From contig NC_065571.1 of assembly GCF_937616625.2 (NCBI RefSeq), positions 7,876,501-7,940,500 of the forward strand: DNA of 64,000 nt. Direction: 5' to 3'. This document shows positions 35,348-46,040 of this stretch, piece by piece. Under the pieces are notes generated by a model. That model saw nothing but the letters and a program-made list of their open reading frames with translations. It had not been told where the DNA came from and ran no database searches. The DNA is from Mercurialis annua. Taxonomy: Eukaryota > Streptophyta > Magnoliopsida > Malpighiales > Euphorbiaceae. Position 1 is the stretch's first letter. Each line of letters starts with the position of its first letter. A program made the translations under genes and the position numbers.

Positions 35348-36961
35348 ATGTCAGACCCTTCAATCCGTACTCTTATCTACTCATGCAAAACCATCGCTCA
35401 CCTTCACCAGCTTCACGCTCGCATAATCCGACAAGGTCTCGAGCAAGATCACTTTATTATCTCTAATTTTCTCAACATTTCTACTTCTATAACTTATTCT
35501 ACTTCAGTTTTTAACAGTGTAAATTCTCCCTCTACTATTCTTTATAATGTAATCTTCAAATTCTATGCTCATAAGTGTCGTTTTGAGGAGGCAATGTCGT
35601 TGTATGTTCGCATGAAGAAGAGTGAATACGCGTCGCCTGATAAGTATACTTATCCTCAACTTATTAGGTTGTGTTCGAATGATCGTAGGTTGAAGGAAGG
35701 TGAGGGTTTTCATGGGTCGGTGATAAGGATTGGGTTGGGTGATGATTTGTATGTTGGGTCTAGCTTGGTCGATTTTTATGGTAAATGTAAGGAAATATTG
35801 TCTGCACGTAAGGTGTTTGATGAAATGCCTCAACGAAATGTCGTTTCTTGGACTGCGATGGTGGTTGGGTATTTGAATGTTGGGGATATAGGTAATGGGA
35901 TGAGAGTGTTTGATCAAATGCCTGAGAGGAATGTGATGTCTTGGAATGGTGTCATTTGTGGGTTGGTTAAAGCTGGGGATTTGAGAAATGCTAGTAAGGT
36001 GTTTGATGAAATGGGTGAGAGAAATGTTGGTTCCTTTACCGTTATGATTGACGGGTATGCTAAGGCTGGGGATATGATATCTGCTAGGGAGTTGTTTGAG
36101 AAAGCTCCTGAGGTTGATATTGTTGCATGGTCAGCGTTGATTTCGGGTTATACTCAGAATGGGCAGCCTGATGAGGCTGTTAAGATGTTTCTTGAGATGG
36201 AGTTGAAGAATGTTATGCCTGATGAGTATGTAATGGTAAGCTTAATGTCAGCTTGCTCTCAGTTGGGTAGCTTGGATTTAGCTAAAAGGGTTGATTGTTA
36301 TTTAAGTCGAAGCTCAATTGATATTGAGCAAAGTCATGTTATTGCTGCTCTGATTGACATGAATGTTAAGTGTGGGAATATAGATAGAGCTAAAACATTG
36401 TTTGAGCAGATGCATAGTCGGGACTTAGTTACATATTGCTCTATGATACATGGATTGTCCATTCATGGTTGCTCTAAGGAGGCTGTTGGATTATTTAATA
36501 GGATGCTAAATGAGAAGGTAATTCCAGATGAGGCAGCATTTACTGTTATTTTGACAGCGTGTAGTCGTGGGGGTCTTGTCGAGGAGGGCGTTCACTATTT
36601 TGAAACCATGAAAGATAAGTATGTTATGAGTCCTTCTCCTGATCATTATGCGTGTATGGTTGATCTTTTTAGTCGGTCAGGACAGCTTAGAGCAGCTTAT
36701 GAGCTTCTAAAGTCAATGCCCGTGGAGCCTAATGCAAGTGCTTGGGGTGCACTTCTTGGGGCTTGTAAGCTGGATGGCGAGGTTGAGTTGGGGAAGGCTG
36801 TTTCCAAGCAGTTATTTGAGCTTGAACCAGAAAGTTCCGGTCCTTATGTACTCTTGTCCAATATCTATGCTGCAGCTGATCAATGGCTAAATGTTTCTGT
36901 TGTTAGGGACGCAATGAAGGAGAAAAGAGTTAAGAAAATAGAAGGCCGCAGCTGGATATAG
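35348..36961 (+). CDS. Pentatricopeptide repeat protein, PLS class, E subgroup
   Basis: Intronless, 537 aa, like most plant PPR genes. About a dozen PPR motifs run from residue 65 onward; the clearest are VFDEMPQRNVVSWTAMVVGY, VFDQMPERNVMSWNGVICGL, LFEKAPEVDIVAWSALISGY and LFEQMHSRDLVTYCSMIHGL. The alternating P, L and S motifs mark the PLS class. The C-terminus has the E motif (MPVEPNASAWGALLGACKLDGEVELGKAV ... SGPYVLLSNIYAA) and stops at EGRSWI, so there is no E+ extension or DYW deaminase domain. Members of this group act in mitochondria or plastids, usually as RNA-editing specificity factors that need a DYW partner. The RNA target cannot be read from the sequence here. The N-terminus is short and gives no clear transit-peptide call. 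Confidence 0.95.
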   Translation: MSDPSIRTLIYSCKTIAHLHQLHARIIRQGLEQDHFIISNFLNISTSITYSTSVFNSVNSPSTILYNVIFKFYAHKCRFEEAMSLYVRMKKSEYASPDKYTYPQLIRLCSNDRRLKEGEGFHGSVIRIGLGDDLYVGSSLVDFYGKCKEILSARKVFDEMPQRNVVSWTAMVVGYLNVGDIGNGMRVFDQMPERNVMSWNGVICGLVKAGDLRNASKVFDEMGERNVGSFTVMIDGYAKAGDMISARELFEKAPEVDIVAWSALISGYTQNGQPDEAVKMFLEMELKNVMPDEYVMVSLMSACSQLGSLDLAKRVDCYLSRSSIDIEQSHVIAALIDMNVKCGNIDRAKTLFEQMHSRDLVTYCSMIHGLSIHGCSKEAVGLFNRMLNEKVIPDEAAFTVILTACSRGGLVEEGVHYFETMKDKYVMSPSPDHYACMVDLFSRSGQLRAAYELLKSMPVEPNASAWGALLGACKLDGEVELGKAVSKQLFELEPESSGPYVLLSNIYAAADQWLNVSVVRDAMKEKRVKKIEGRSWI

Positions 36962-37410
36962 TATTAAAGATATGAACATTTGGGATCCCTTCAATGACCC
37001 CACTTGTGAGTGCACTTATGATTGTGATTGGTTTTGTTGGTTTTAGTAGAGAAACTCTATTCTATGAATAATCATATATTCCGTTGCTAATAGAGCAATG
37101 ATTTTAGCTTTGCAAAATTGGGGTTTATTTTGATGGAATGAGTATTTAATAATCAGAAGTCTAGATATGAAGTGCGTAGTTTGGAGCTGAATGTCAACTA
37201 TGCTGAGTTTGAAAATTTTAATTTGTGAGATTGTGTTAAATATTGAAGGTTTATAAGTTTCATTTCAATGGTGAAATGATTTTGGATTGGAAGGCCCCAA
37301 AATTGTTCTCATCAAATCTAACCAGTCTTAGATTTATTTAATCAGTGGCTAATCCGTCAGGGTTATTATTGGTTTTCCTTTTTGATAATTGATGTAATTG
37401 TTTTTTAGAG

Positions 37411-38170
37411 AATGGATCGATCTGGAACTGACAGCCGTCATAGAGGATCATCATCAGCATCTCAAAAGCTGAGGCTTACCCATTGCTATGTTGGAGCATC
37501 TTGATTCTGTTAGCAATGCTAGTTTTTTTGGAGGTACATTATACTGATATTGACAATTTGTGGAGATGTTATAGTGCTCTTGGATAGCTGTTTTGCACGG
37601 AACTCTTTCTATTTCTTAAAACGCTTTTGAAACTTTGAAACTTTATACTTAGCTATTCTGGTAACAATTATCGTTTTGCCACTTTCCGTTTCAGCATTTT
37701 CAGTATCACCATTTTGGTTTCCGTGCAAACTAGTTCGATTTTATATCCATTGCCTTTCTGCTTTATAATTTAATTTTAGATAATGTTTCACATTACAATT
37801 GCATACATTTGCACAAGGTTACCAGGGATTCATATCTGAAGTTGAAACAAGAGAATACATCAAGTTACTTATGTCTATTTTATGATGCAGACTGAGACTA
37901 GATCTCCTGCTCAAACTCGTATTGGATCTGCTCTTGCATTGAAGCCTCATTTGAAGGATGTTAGTTATGCTTTTGACGACATCTAAAGAACTACTGAAAA
38001 TTATCAAGTGTGTATGGGGTAATGATAATCGGCGTGACGGCGTCATCAAGCACGTCTCTTATATCAGCCTTACATGCTGAGCTTGAAAGCAATCAAAGTG
38101 GCAGCCAACTGAGGCTGCTGTTGGTGGTGGTGTTTTTAGTCCTAAGGAGAGACCTGGCAGGCCTAAGAAG
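37411..38170 (+). pseudogene. Decayed exons of an unrecognised gene
   Basis: Three coding-like patches lie in order on the plus strand. 37411-37500 gives MDRSGTDSRHRGSSSASQ.. before a stop. About 37891-37985, after a good acceptor (TATGATGCAG), gives TRSPAQTRIGSALALKPHLK and then a stop. About 38110-38170 gives AVGGGVFSPKERPGRPKK, an AT-hook-like end, followed by a donor (AAG|GTATGT). Stops and frame changes between them argue for a dead copy. The family is not recognised. Confidence 0.4.
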
Positions 38171-38690
38171 GTATGTCTTTGGTTAACTACATGTTCTATT
38201 TTTATGTGTTTTGTTATTATGTTTATGGATGTCTTTTCTGTTGTTTCTACTCTGAAAAAAATGGGCTTTTGTTTTGGTTGATAACAAACATATTAGAAAT
38301 GGCTTAATTCAAATTTTTTAGTACAGAAAGGATGTTTCTGTATTTTATACTACATAGGGTTTTCTTTTAAAATCAGAAATGCTGTACAAAATTTGCTCTT
38401 TTCACGGGGAGCATGAAGGTGGATGTTATTCATATTTGTTTTAGTGGACTATTTACTACCCCTATATTACTAGGTACCGCCTCCTTTTTGCCTAAATAAC
38501 TTTTTCCTATACTTTTACCTTTTTCTAATTCTAAATTCACATTCAAATTCTCTCAACTCACATTCAAACACGAAGAACGGATAACAAAAATCTCGGGTGA
38601 AAATGTTGGAATCTAACCGAAGAAGAGGACGAGACACACTGTAAGTTTTTCGTGTAATTTTTATATTTTTTTTCCGAAAAATCCCATGGA
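38171..38690. other. Spacer, nothing recognised
   Basis: AT-rich sequence between the decayed exons and the hairpin. Confidence 0.5.
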
Positions 38691-38694
38691 TCAA

Positions 38695-38775
38695 CGCATA
38701 AGGATCGCGTCTGTCCAGAGGATAAGATGTTTTCCGGGAACGTCATGTCCTCTGGACCGACTCGATTCTTATGCG
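38695..38775. repeat. 81-bp imperfect inverted repeat (hairpin)
   Basis: CGCATAAG.ATCG.GTC.GTCCAGAGGA occurs at the left and, reversed, at the right, with only a few single-base differences. It encloses a loop of about 15-20 bases rich in TTTTCCGGGAACG. The arms are much more GC-rich than their surroundings. Confidence 0.8.
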
Positions 38776-38779
38776 CGGT

Positions 38780-39200
38780 TCGTGCCGTGCCATAGTGCCC
38801 CATGTACGCTGATTCATGACAATGACTCAGAATTGGCATCATCTCTTAGAGTAGCACACATCGTCTCAACATTCCATCCCCACACACTTTGAATGAGGCT
38901 GATAATATGTTGAAGAATGATAGTGGTGATCATAAGGAGGAAGCTCATAAGGAGGAGCAGGAGAAGGAGGAGGACGAACGTCATGACTTGAGGTACAAAC
39001 ATCGACATTTGTGGCATACGTAAAATCCTAAGGATAAGTTGATGGAACAAATGTTTCTCCATATGCAGCGGGTGGTGCAATACCATCATTGTCATCATCA
39101 TCACCACCCCCGCTACTACTTGTACTAAGTCCAGCCAGATTATTTTGTTGAGTATTAGAAGGTTGAGTTGCGGGTTCATCATCATCTGATAGCTAATTCA
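38780..39200 (-). pseudogene. Possible hAT-type transposase C-terminal remnant
   Basis: One minus-strand frame (about 39190-39045) reads SDDDEPATQPSNTQQNNLAG, then Ser/Gly/Asp-rich sequence and PPAAYGETFVPSTYP, before a stop. The same frame reopens beyond the stop with PPPSPAPPYELPPY. Such acidic, Ser/Pro-rich tails are seen at the C-terminus of DUF659/hAT-like plant transposases. The CACCCCTAA end at 39903-39911 is also hAT-like. The assignment is weak. Confidence 0.3.
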
Positions 39201-40156
39201 TATTTTGTCCATCAAGTAGAGGTCTCTTCCTAAAAATATAATCAAGAAGGATGGTCGGGAGAGGAGCAATTATGTGACCGAATCAAGTAGAGGTCTCTCT
39301 CTTACTTCTTTTAATTTTTATATTTTGATACAATAGTATAAATTCGAAATTGCATGCGTTTTATTTTCTTGCTTCGTTTTATTATTGATATTAACTTCTT
39401 ATTAATTTTTATTTTTATATTTGACAGATCTTGAATCAATTCAAGATTAAGATGTTGGAGATCATTTTTTTTGTTGTTGCTTCTTTTGAATCAGATTATT
39501 AAATATTGTATTCATATGTTCGTTTTGAATTTTTTTTTTCTGGAATTATTAGTTGTAATTTCAATCTATGTTGTATTATGATTAATAAAGTTCATCTAGT
39601 ATGAATATAATTTTTTTGTTTTTTTTTATGAAATTGGAGTTTTGTATTCATTCCATAATTATGAAATTTATGGGTTACTTTAAATTTGTTAAATTTATTT
39701 TTTAATTTTGTAATAAAAATGATGGGCTGTTGAAAAAGCCTAAACCGAATTAAAAAACCGAAACCGAACCGATCGAAAATTCCGGTCAAAAACAATTTCG
39801 GTGTTTGGTGAAAAATAAAACGGTTTGGTTTATGATTTGGACAATTTCAGCACGGTCGGTTTTGGTTAATTCGGAACCGAACCGAACCGACCCGACCGAT
39901 GCTCACCCCTAATCACATTTCCCACTCTCAAATCTCATCTATACAATTTTGTCTTACAATTACTAAGATACTCCATTGTATTGCAACCCATTTCAGTTCT
40001 TTCTTCACGTGATCATGCCAAAGACTCAAAAATTGGTCACATAAGCGCTTCTCTCCCGCCCATCCTTCTTGATTTTTTCTTCTCTTTTTTGAACCCGTTA
40101 CCTTTACAAAACGGTGAGAAACGGTTGTAACTGTTATGTAATGGTGAACACAGCTG
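39201..40156. other. Spacer with CCGAACCGA-type low-complexity repeat
   Basis: 39735-39911 is rich in AACCGAACCGA / TCGGTTTGGTT words and ends GCTCACCCCTAA, a common right end of hAT MITEs; no left end was found. Similar CGGTTTGATTT words occur at 50480-50580. Confidence 0.5.
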
Positions 40157-41574
40157 TTAGAGCAACTTCAATGGCCTCTTTAAATGCCTAATACTCTCTA
40201 CTTTAAAGAGTAATCATAAAATGTTAATACTCTCTATTTTAAAGAGTGTAATCATAAAATGTTATTCCAATGGACTCTCTATTTTTAAAAATAAAAATAA
40301 AGATTTAGTTTTGGAGAGCCAAACCAACTCTTTATTTTTGAAAAAAGTACGTGATTTCACTTCTCTCTCCTTCTTCCTTGTTTTCAGGAACAATTACATT
40401 TCACTGTTTCTTGATTATTTTAGTTTCAGTTCTTGATTCTCGATAATTTACAGTCAGTACTTAAAATTTGTTTTCGTTGCTTATTAATTATTCAAGTTCC
40501 AGTTCTTTATTCTTGATAATAGTACAGGCAATACTTAAAAAAACGTAGGAAAATTTTATAAAAAAGCAAAGAATTAAGGTTCTTTGCCAGATAAAAGTGA
40601 TTATTAGAACATATATAAGCAAGAAGCAAAGATGAGAAGATTGAAGACGTCTAGGGGATAGTCTCACGATCATTATGAGAAAGAAGCAACAAAGAATCAA
40701 AGGCTAAATGTAAGAATCATGACTTCTGGAATCTCCCTACTCCTAATCATTATAAGAACATATACTATATCAAGTTATCCTCCCATATGGTACTATTTGC
40801 TGCAAAACATAAGATATTAAAGTAATTCTCATTGTATCATTTGGTTTGCCCGGTCCTTCGCTCATTTTTGAATTAAGTTTAGGACAACAATTGTATCATG
40901 TTGTCACTAATGTAACAATTTTGAGGTTCATGGTGTTCTACTGAGGTCCTATGCTAGCTGCATTTAGCATAACCTTCTTGATCAAAGTCATGACGAACTA
41001 GCTATTTCTCAGTGCTTTTCGATATGCGGTGCATGTTACTGCAGCAATGGGAATGCAGACCCACAAAGATGCATTTTAACTACATCTATAGCAATGTTAA
41101 CTTATCTTCATAACATTGCAGATATGAAGCAAAAAATGTTGGTACTTGGAAACCATTTATTTAGTATATCAGCACTTATTATGAGGAACAAGATTGGGAC
41201 TAATATTTTATTAGTTTGGAGTAGTTCATTAACTTAGAGGATTTCATTCGATATTTTATAGGTTTCTTCATTTTATTATATTCATGAATGTTACTAAAAT
41301 TAGTATCGTTTTAATGTAACTTTACAATGCCTATATAAAAACAAAATTTGAAGTTCAGTTCCCAATTTATGGATATGAACAATTAAACAGTTTTCTTCCA
41401 TTGCAAATAAAATGATTAATTTGTTTCTAATTTGTATTATGTTTGTGCAAGTTCTATTATGAAAGAAAAAAATGCAGGTGAAAAAACAATAAACAACACA
41501 TATTCGAAATAATAGAAAAGTAAAGATTGAAAAATTGAAAAAAAAAAAAAAAACTCAAATAATCAAAAAATAAA

Positions 41575-42935
41575 TCTATACTATATATAAAAGCACGGAT
41601 GGGGGGATAGGCAAATTTACTGAACAGTCCTTTCTAATTCATTAATAAATAAAGGTTTAATGGTCTTTAATTAATTATAGATATATTAAAATAAGAGTCC
41701 TAAATATTTATTATTTGATAATTGAATTATTCCTATTTAATATCATGTTTATTGTTTCTATAAACTACTAACAATTTTACTTATAGTTGATTACCGTAGC
41801 TTAAATATTGCATTCCAATAACAATACATATACAAATGTTGTTTCCTAATCAATATATTCTACAGACTTCATCTAGGTAATATAGCCTTAATCTAGGTCT
41901 AGATAGTCTCTTTGAATATTATCACTTAACTATTAATTAATTAAAGTAGTATTTTTATGTTTGATTGACATTTTAAATAATTCATGTAGCAAATAAATTT
42001 CTTAGGCGTTAGCAATTTCATATATTTCAATTAAAAAGATAAATTCTAATTAATTCAATTACTGCTATTTTAATTATTAATAGGCCAAACTCTCAAAAAA
42101 TACCCAAACCTTTACGTTTATGTCAGTTATGACCAAAATTTTCAAAATCAGCAAATATAACCAGTTTTTACATGTTATATTTTTTTATAGCCATTTCTGA
42201 ATCGATCCAGTTTTTTTTATTATGATTAAACTTTTTATTGTGACATTGATAACATGCAAAGATTTGGTATTTTATTGTGATTATGTCTTTTTAAATATTA
42301 TATATATAGCTCTCATGTTGGCAAGAAAATCGATTTGATTTGAATTTGACTATAAAAGAAACACAATTTGTCAAAACGGGATATATTTGCCAATTTTGAA
42401 AAATTTAGTCATAACTGAAATAAATTGCAAAAGTTTAGTATTTTTAAAATAAAACTTTCAAAATCAGCAAATATAACCAATTTTTACATGTTATATTCTT
42501 TTTTATTACCATTTCTAAATCGGTCCAGTTTTTTTATTATGATTAAATTTTTTATTGTGACATAACACGCAAAGATTTGGTATTTTATTGTGATTATATC
42601 TTTTTAAATATTATATATACATAGCTCTCATGTTGGCAAGAAAATTGATTTGATTCAAATTTAACTATAAAAAAAACACAATTTGTCAAAACAGGATATA
42701 TTTGCCGGTTTTGAAAAGTTTGGTCATAACTGAAATAAATCGCAAAAGTTTGGTATTTTTAGTGTGTTTGGCTTTATTAGTTAATATAACTAACAGCCTT
42801 CGCTTTTTATAAAATTTATAAAGAAATTTTTAAACCTGATAAAAAATTAACTAATTTAATATTAATTATACATGAAGTGTAATTATTGACGAGTCACGTT
42901 ACGAGACACGTGCGTAGCACGTAATGCGAAACTAG
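41575..42935 (+). mobile_element. Non-autonomous Helitron (1361 bp)
   Basis: The 5' end is TCTATACTATATATAAAAGC. The 3' end is a perfect hairpin ACGTGC-GTA-GCACGT (42908-42922), then nine bases, then CTAG. The insertion lies between A (41574) and T (42936), with no target duplication. These four features together define a Helitron. No Rep/helicase frame is present. It contains a further foldback MITE. Confidence 0.9.
42083..42773. mobile_element. Foldback MITE inside the Helitron, with a 316-bp internal duplication
   Basis: Left end GGCCAAACTCTCAAAAAATA and reversed right end AGCCAAACACACTAAAAATA start inverted arms that include CAGTTATGACCAAA. The block beginning TCAAAATCAGCAAATATAAC occurs at 42142 and again at 42458, so about 316 bases are tandemly duplicated. 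Flanks are only partly alike (TTATTAATA versus TTATTAGTT), as in an aged 9-bp duplication. Confidence 0.65.
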
Positions 42936-43394
42936 TATATTTAAAGAGTTTATTGGAGATAATTTAACTTTTCACTCTCTATTATTAGAGATACTCTTTA
43001 TTTAGTTAAAGATGCTCATTAAAATAGAGAGTATTGCTGGAGATGCTCTTATCTGTCAAAAATTAAAACGGATGTTAAACGGAAAACAGGTAACAGCAGG
43101 TCTGTAAATAACGGCCGTTACATTATGTAACTGTCCGTTATTTAAATCCATGATTCATACCAAGACAATGAATAGATTACGATACAAAAGTTGCATTCAC
43201 TTGTTTTTGTACATTACAATATGAACTAAAAATTCGAATGCAACTAGAAAGAGTTAGGTAGACTTGAATCAAAGTTTTGCTGCGCACATATTGCAATCAC
43301 GATGTGATGGTAAGCTAGCTGTTCTATAAGCTATGTCTCTACATTTTCCGGTTTTTGCTAGTGATTAATTTAATCCTAAATTTTTCTTTCACAG

Positions 43395-43684
43395 CATGTG
43401 CCAAGACACTTTTTGAAAAGGTATCTTAGAGGAGCTCGCGGGCATGTTGAACTGGCAAATTCTAACGGACGAGTTTGGACAATCTGCCTCATTGAAGGTC
43501 ACAAACGTGCAACATTTGGAAAGGGATGGCAAGCATTCTGCATAAAAAAAAACTGAAGGCAGAAGATATTTGTGTTTTTGAGCTGATAACAGAAAAATGT
43601 GATGCTGAAAAGCTCTCAGCTCACTTTTGTTTTTTCCTTTTTTTAGTGTTGTTGCTTCTTGCAATTTCTGTTGATGGATTGTGA
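43395..43684 (+). pseudogene. B3-domain last exon, frameshifted
   Basis: After a good acceptor (TTTCTTTCACAG) the sequence reads HVPRHFLKRYLRGARGHVEL, then GRVWTICLIEGHKRATFGKGWQAF: a plant REM/VRN1-like B3 domain. The frame breaks in a run of nine A (43544-43552). It resumes in another phase as LKAEDICVFELITEKCDAEK, the end of the same domain, and stops at 43682-43684. No earlier exons of this gene are visible; the transposon nest lies immediately upstream. It is probably a partial copy of the intact B3 gene family member at 44351. Confidence 0.78.
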
Positions 43685-43823
43685 ATAATGCATAAGAAGT
43701 GATTTTGCATGATGAAGAAGACTGCCAGTGGCTTTTTGATCAAATGCATACGTATAATACTAATGTATAATTATTCTCAGTGTTATGTTTTACTCTCACC
43801 AAGTTTCTCTTTATTTCTGGTTT

Positions 43824-43961
43824 GTCTCTCTTTCAAGGAGGCAGCGGGGTTTTGACTTCCCCTGGGGGTAGGGTATTACGAAAGGAAGTTGATCATGGAG
43901 TCTTAATAAGTCTAGAATTGATTCTTCCTGGATCGATGCCCGAGCGGTTAATGGGGACGGA
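43824..43961 (+). other. Plastid DNA insertion (NUPT): trnE-UUC 3' part, spacer, trnY-GUA 5' part
   Basis: The block opens with the 3' two-thirds of plastid trnE-UUC, anticodon loop CTTTCAA then GGAGGCAGCGGGG..TTGACTTCCCCTGGGGGTA. It continues through a short spacer (TTGATCATGGAGTCTTAATA) and ends in the first 32 bases of trnY-GUA (GATGCCCGAGCGGTTAATGG). Gene order and strand match the trnE-trnY arrangement of angiosperm plastomes, recognised from memory. Both tRNAs are truncated and cannot be functional. It lies between two B3 sequences. Confidence 0.85.
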
Positions 43962-44350
43962 ACTCATGCCTATGTTTTACATTTGAGCTTTTCAGAAATA
44001 TTTTGAAAGTTTTGGAACTTCATATGCATAACTTGCAAAAACTATTCTTTCACCCTTCCCTTTCAGCCAATTCAGTTTGAACATTTTTGTGTCTGTTTTC
44101 ATATAATGTCTCTTTGATTCCCTTATTTAGGCACTGTTTTATCTGAGAGGTTCATTAAAATAGCATGGGGCTCACTTGCTTATCTAGGATTCAAGACAAA
44201 AACTCCTTGCTGGCTTTCTTTTTTTGCCATGCAACTCTGCATTACTGTCTTCCTTAGAAAAGAAACTTCAACTTTCCACTTGCTATTTAACATATGTAGC
44301 TAACATTATTGAGATCATCTTCATCATCAACCTTTGAAATTCTTCATTTC

Positions 44351-46040
44351 ATGGCTGCCCAAATGGGATCTGATAAAGCTCCATTTTCAGGTTTCTTCAA
44401 AGTAATTTTTCAGAGAGCTCTACAAGACAAGAAACTGGTAATTGTTTCTTACTTCACCTATTTTTCTTCTTCTTTTTTTCCCTTAATTTGTTGTGTAAAA
44501 CCTTGAATTCTTGATTTTACTTGAAGAAAGGAAACAAGATGGAGAAATGTGTAGTTTACCCTTTATACTGCCTGCTTCTCTTCTGTTGAGTTAAAACATG
44601 ATTTTCTCTAGTTCTGTGTATTTCCTGCCTATGTTAACCGGACTCTTTACTTATGTCTAGTGTATTCATTTATATATCCGTACCTAAGTACCCGAGTCCT
44701 ATATCAGATCCATATCCCTGTACTTTCAGTTAAGAAAATTAACGTGCCGGATATGCGGATACGTATCCATTTTGGAATCTCATATCCGAGTCTGTGTAAC
44801 ATAGTTTTTTGCTGTCGTTGATGCGTTTGGTTTTCTCTCATATCCTTTACACGGCCTCATTTTTGATATATACTGCTTTTTGTATTTAAAACCTCAACAT
44901 TTCAGTTTTAATGAGTATATTTCAAATTCAATGCTGATCTATTTGACTAAAGTTGATTTGGACACTTTAGAATTTGTAATTTGGGAAATTTACAGCCTGA
45001 TTTATTTTAATCTTTTAGGCCAATGAAACCACATCTTAGAATCAACACAAGTAACCAATATTGATTTTATTTTGATAATGCCTCCAAGCTGCTTATATTG
45101 TAGATGAATGTACCTTATTTTTTGATCTGTTTGTTCTGAAAATGAAATCGCAGATGATTTCGACCAAGTTTGTGGGGGCGCATAGTAATCTGTTTATGGA
45201 TCATGTCAATCTCATTGTTCCGAATGGCCAGTCATGGGAAATAGGATTGGCGAAATTCGATGACAAGATATACTTCGACAGGAATTGGCAGGAATTCACG
45301 CAACATTTCTCAATTCAGAAAGAATACTTTCTAACATTCAGACTCAAACAAATTTCTACTCTCAAAGTGCGCATATTTCATCCTTCTGGTTGCGAAATCC
45401 GCTATCCCTTCAGGGCAACTACTTCAGCACATAAAACCAATCTTGAGGAAGGTGAATGCAGTAACGGAAAAGCGATGCAAGAATGGAGAACCTTCACGAC
45501 AGAAATGCCTTGTTTCAAAATCCTGATGCAACCGTACCATTTCAAGTACAAAATCGTTGTAAGTAGTTCTCGACAGAATATTTGTATGACTGTTTATATT
45601 GCACGGAAGTAAAAATGATGAAACAAGAAATATTGAAATAGAAAACGGTAAAATTATTTTATAAAAATAACTTTAGGATTTTCATAAAGTTTGCAGAAGC
45701 GAAAGGTAGAATGGTATATGATTCTCGTATCGTAACTTTGACAAAGCGTTTTTCAGAATTGAGTTTATCGAATTTTGTTGTTTAATTTGTACAGCATTTG
45801 CCAACTGAATTTGGCACAATTCTGAAGAGAGCACCTGAGCAAATCAACCTTCAAAATTCTAAGGGACAAAAATGGAGGGTTAGGCTGGGCAAACAAGTTG
45901 CTGAACGGAAATATGATCGATTCAGATTAGGGAACGGATGGGGAGAATTCGTAGAGGACAATCATATGAAGATCGGAGATGTTTGTGCTATTGAGATTAT
46001 CGACGATAATCTCTGGAAAGTTACTATCTTCCGTGATTGA
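44351..46040 (+). CDS. B3-domain (REM/VRN1-like) DNA-binding protein, two B3 domains
   Basis: Three exons, all phase 0: 44351-44437, 45154-45558, 45795-46040; 245 aa. The first B3 domain runs from about residue 12 (PFSGFFKVIFQ, completed in exon 2 by KKLMISTKFVGAHS.. WEIGLAKFDDKIYFDRNWQE). The second starts near residue 150 (CFKILMQPYHFKYKIVHLPT) and ends with GNGWGEFVEDNHMKIGDVC and WKVTIFRD at the very C-terminus. Spacing FKV..HLP..W.V...GW.EF..D..I..GD..IFEI is the REM-type B3 pattern. These are nuclear DNA-binding proteins; VRN1 itself promotes flowering, but most REM members have no assigned role. The linker between domains is short. A frameshifted relative lies just upstream. Confidence 0.88.

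Larger units (their letters stand above)
40160..43048. mobile_element. Harbinger/Tourist-type non-autonomous element carrying a nested Helitron
   Basis: Ends GAGCAACTTCAATGG (left) and, reversed, GAGCATCTCCAGCAAT (right) are flanked by TTA on both sides (40157-40159, 43049-43051). Subterminal CTCTCTATTTTAAAGAG words occur near both ends in opposite orientation. Removing the Helitron leaves about 1.53 kb. No transposase frame was seen. Confidence 0.75.

Noticed and set aside
35504..35917. 137-codon minus-strand frame
   Set aside because: Antisense shadow of the PPR gene.
38814..39185. 123-codon Leu/Met/His-rich minus-strand frame
   Set aside because: Composition is that of an out-of-frame reading; the neighbouring frame is the one resembling a transposase tail.
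43930..43961. Possible nuclear tRNA-Tyr
   Set aside because: Only the first 32 bases of a plastid-type trnY are present, at the edge of a plastid DNA insertion.
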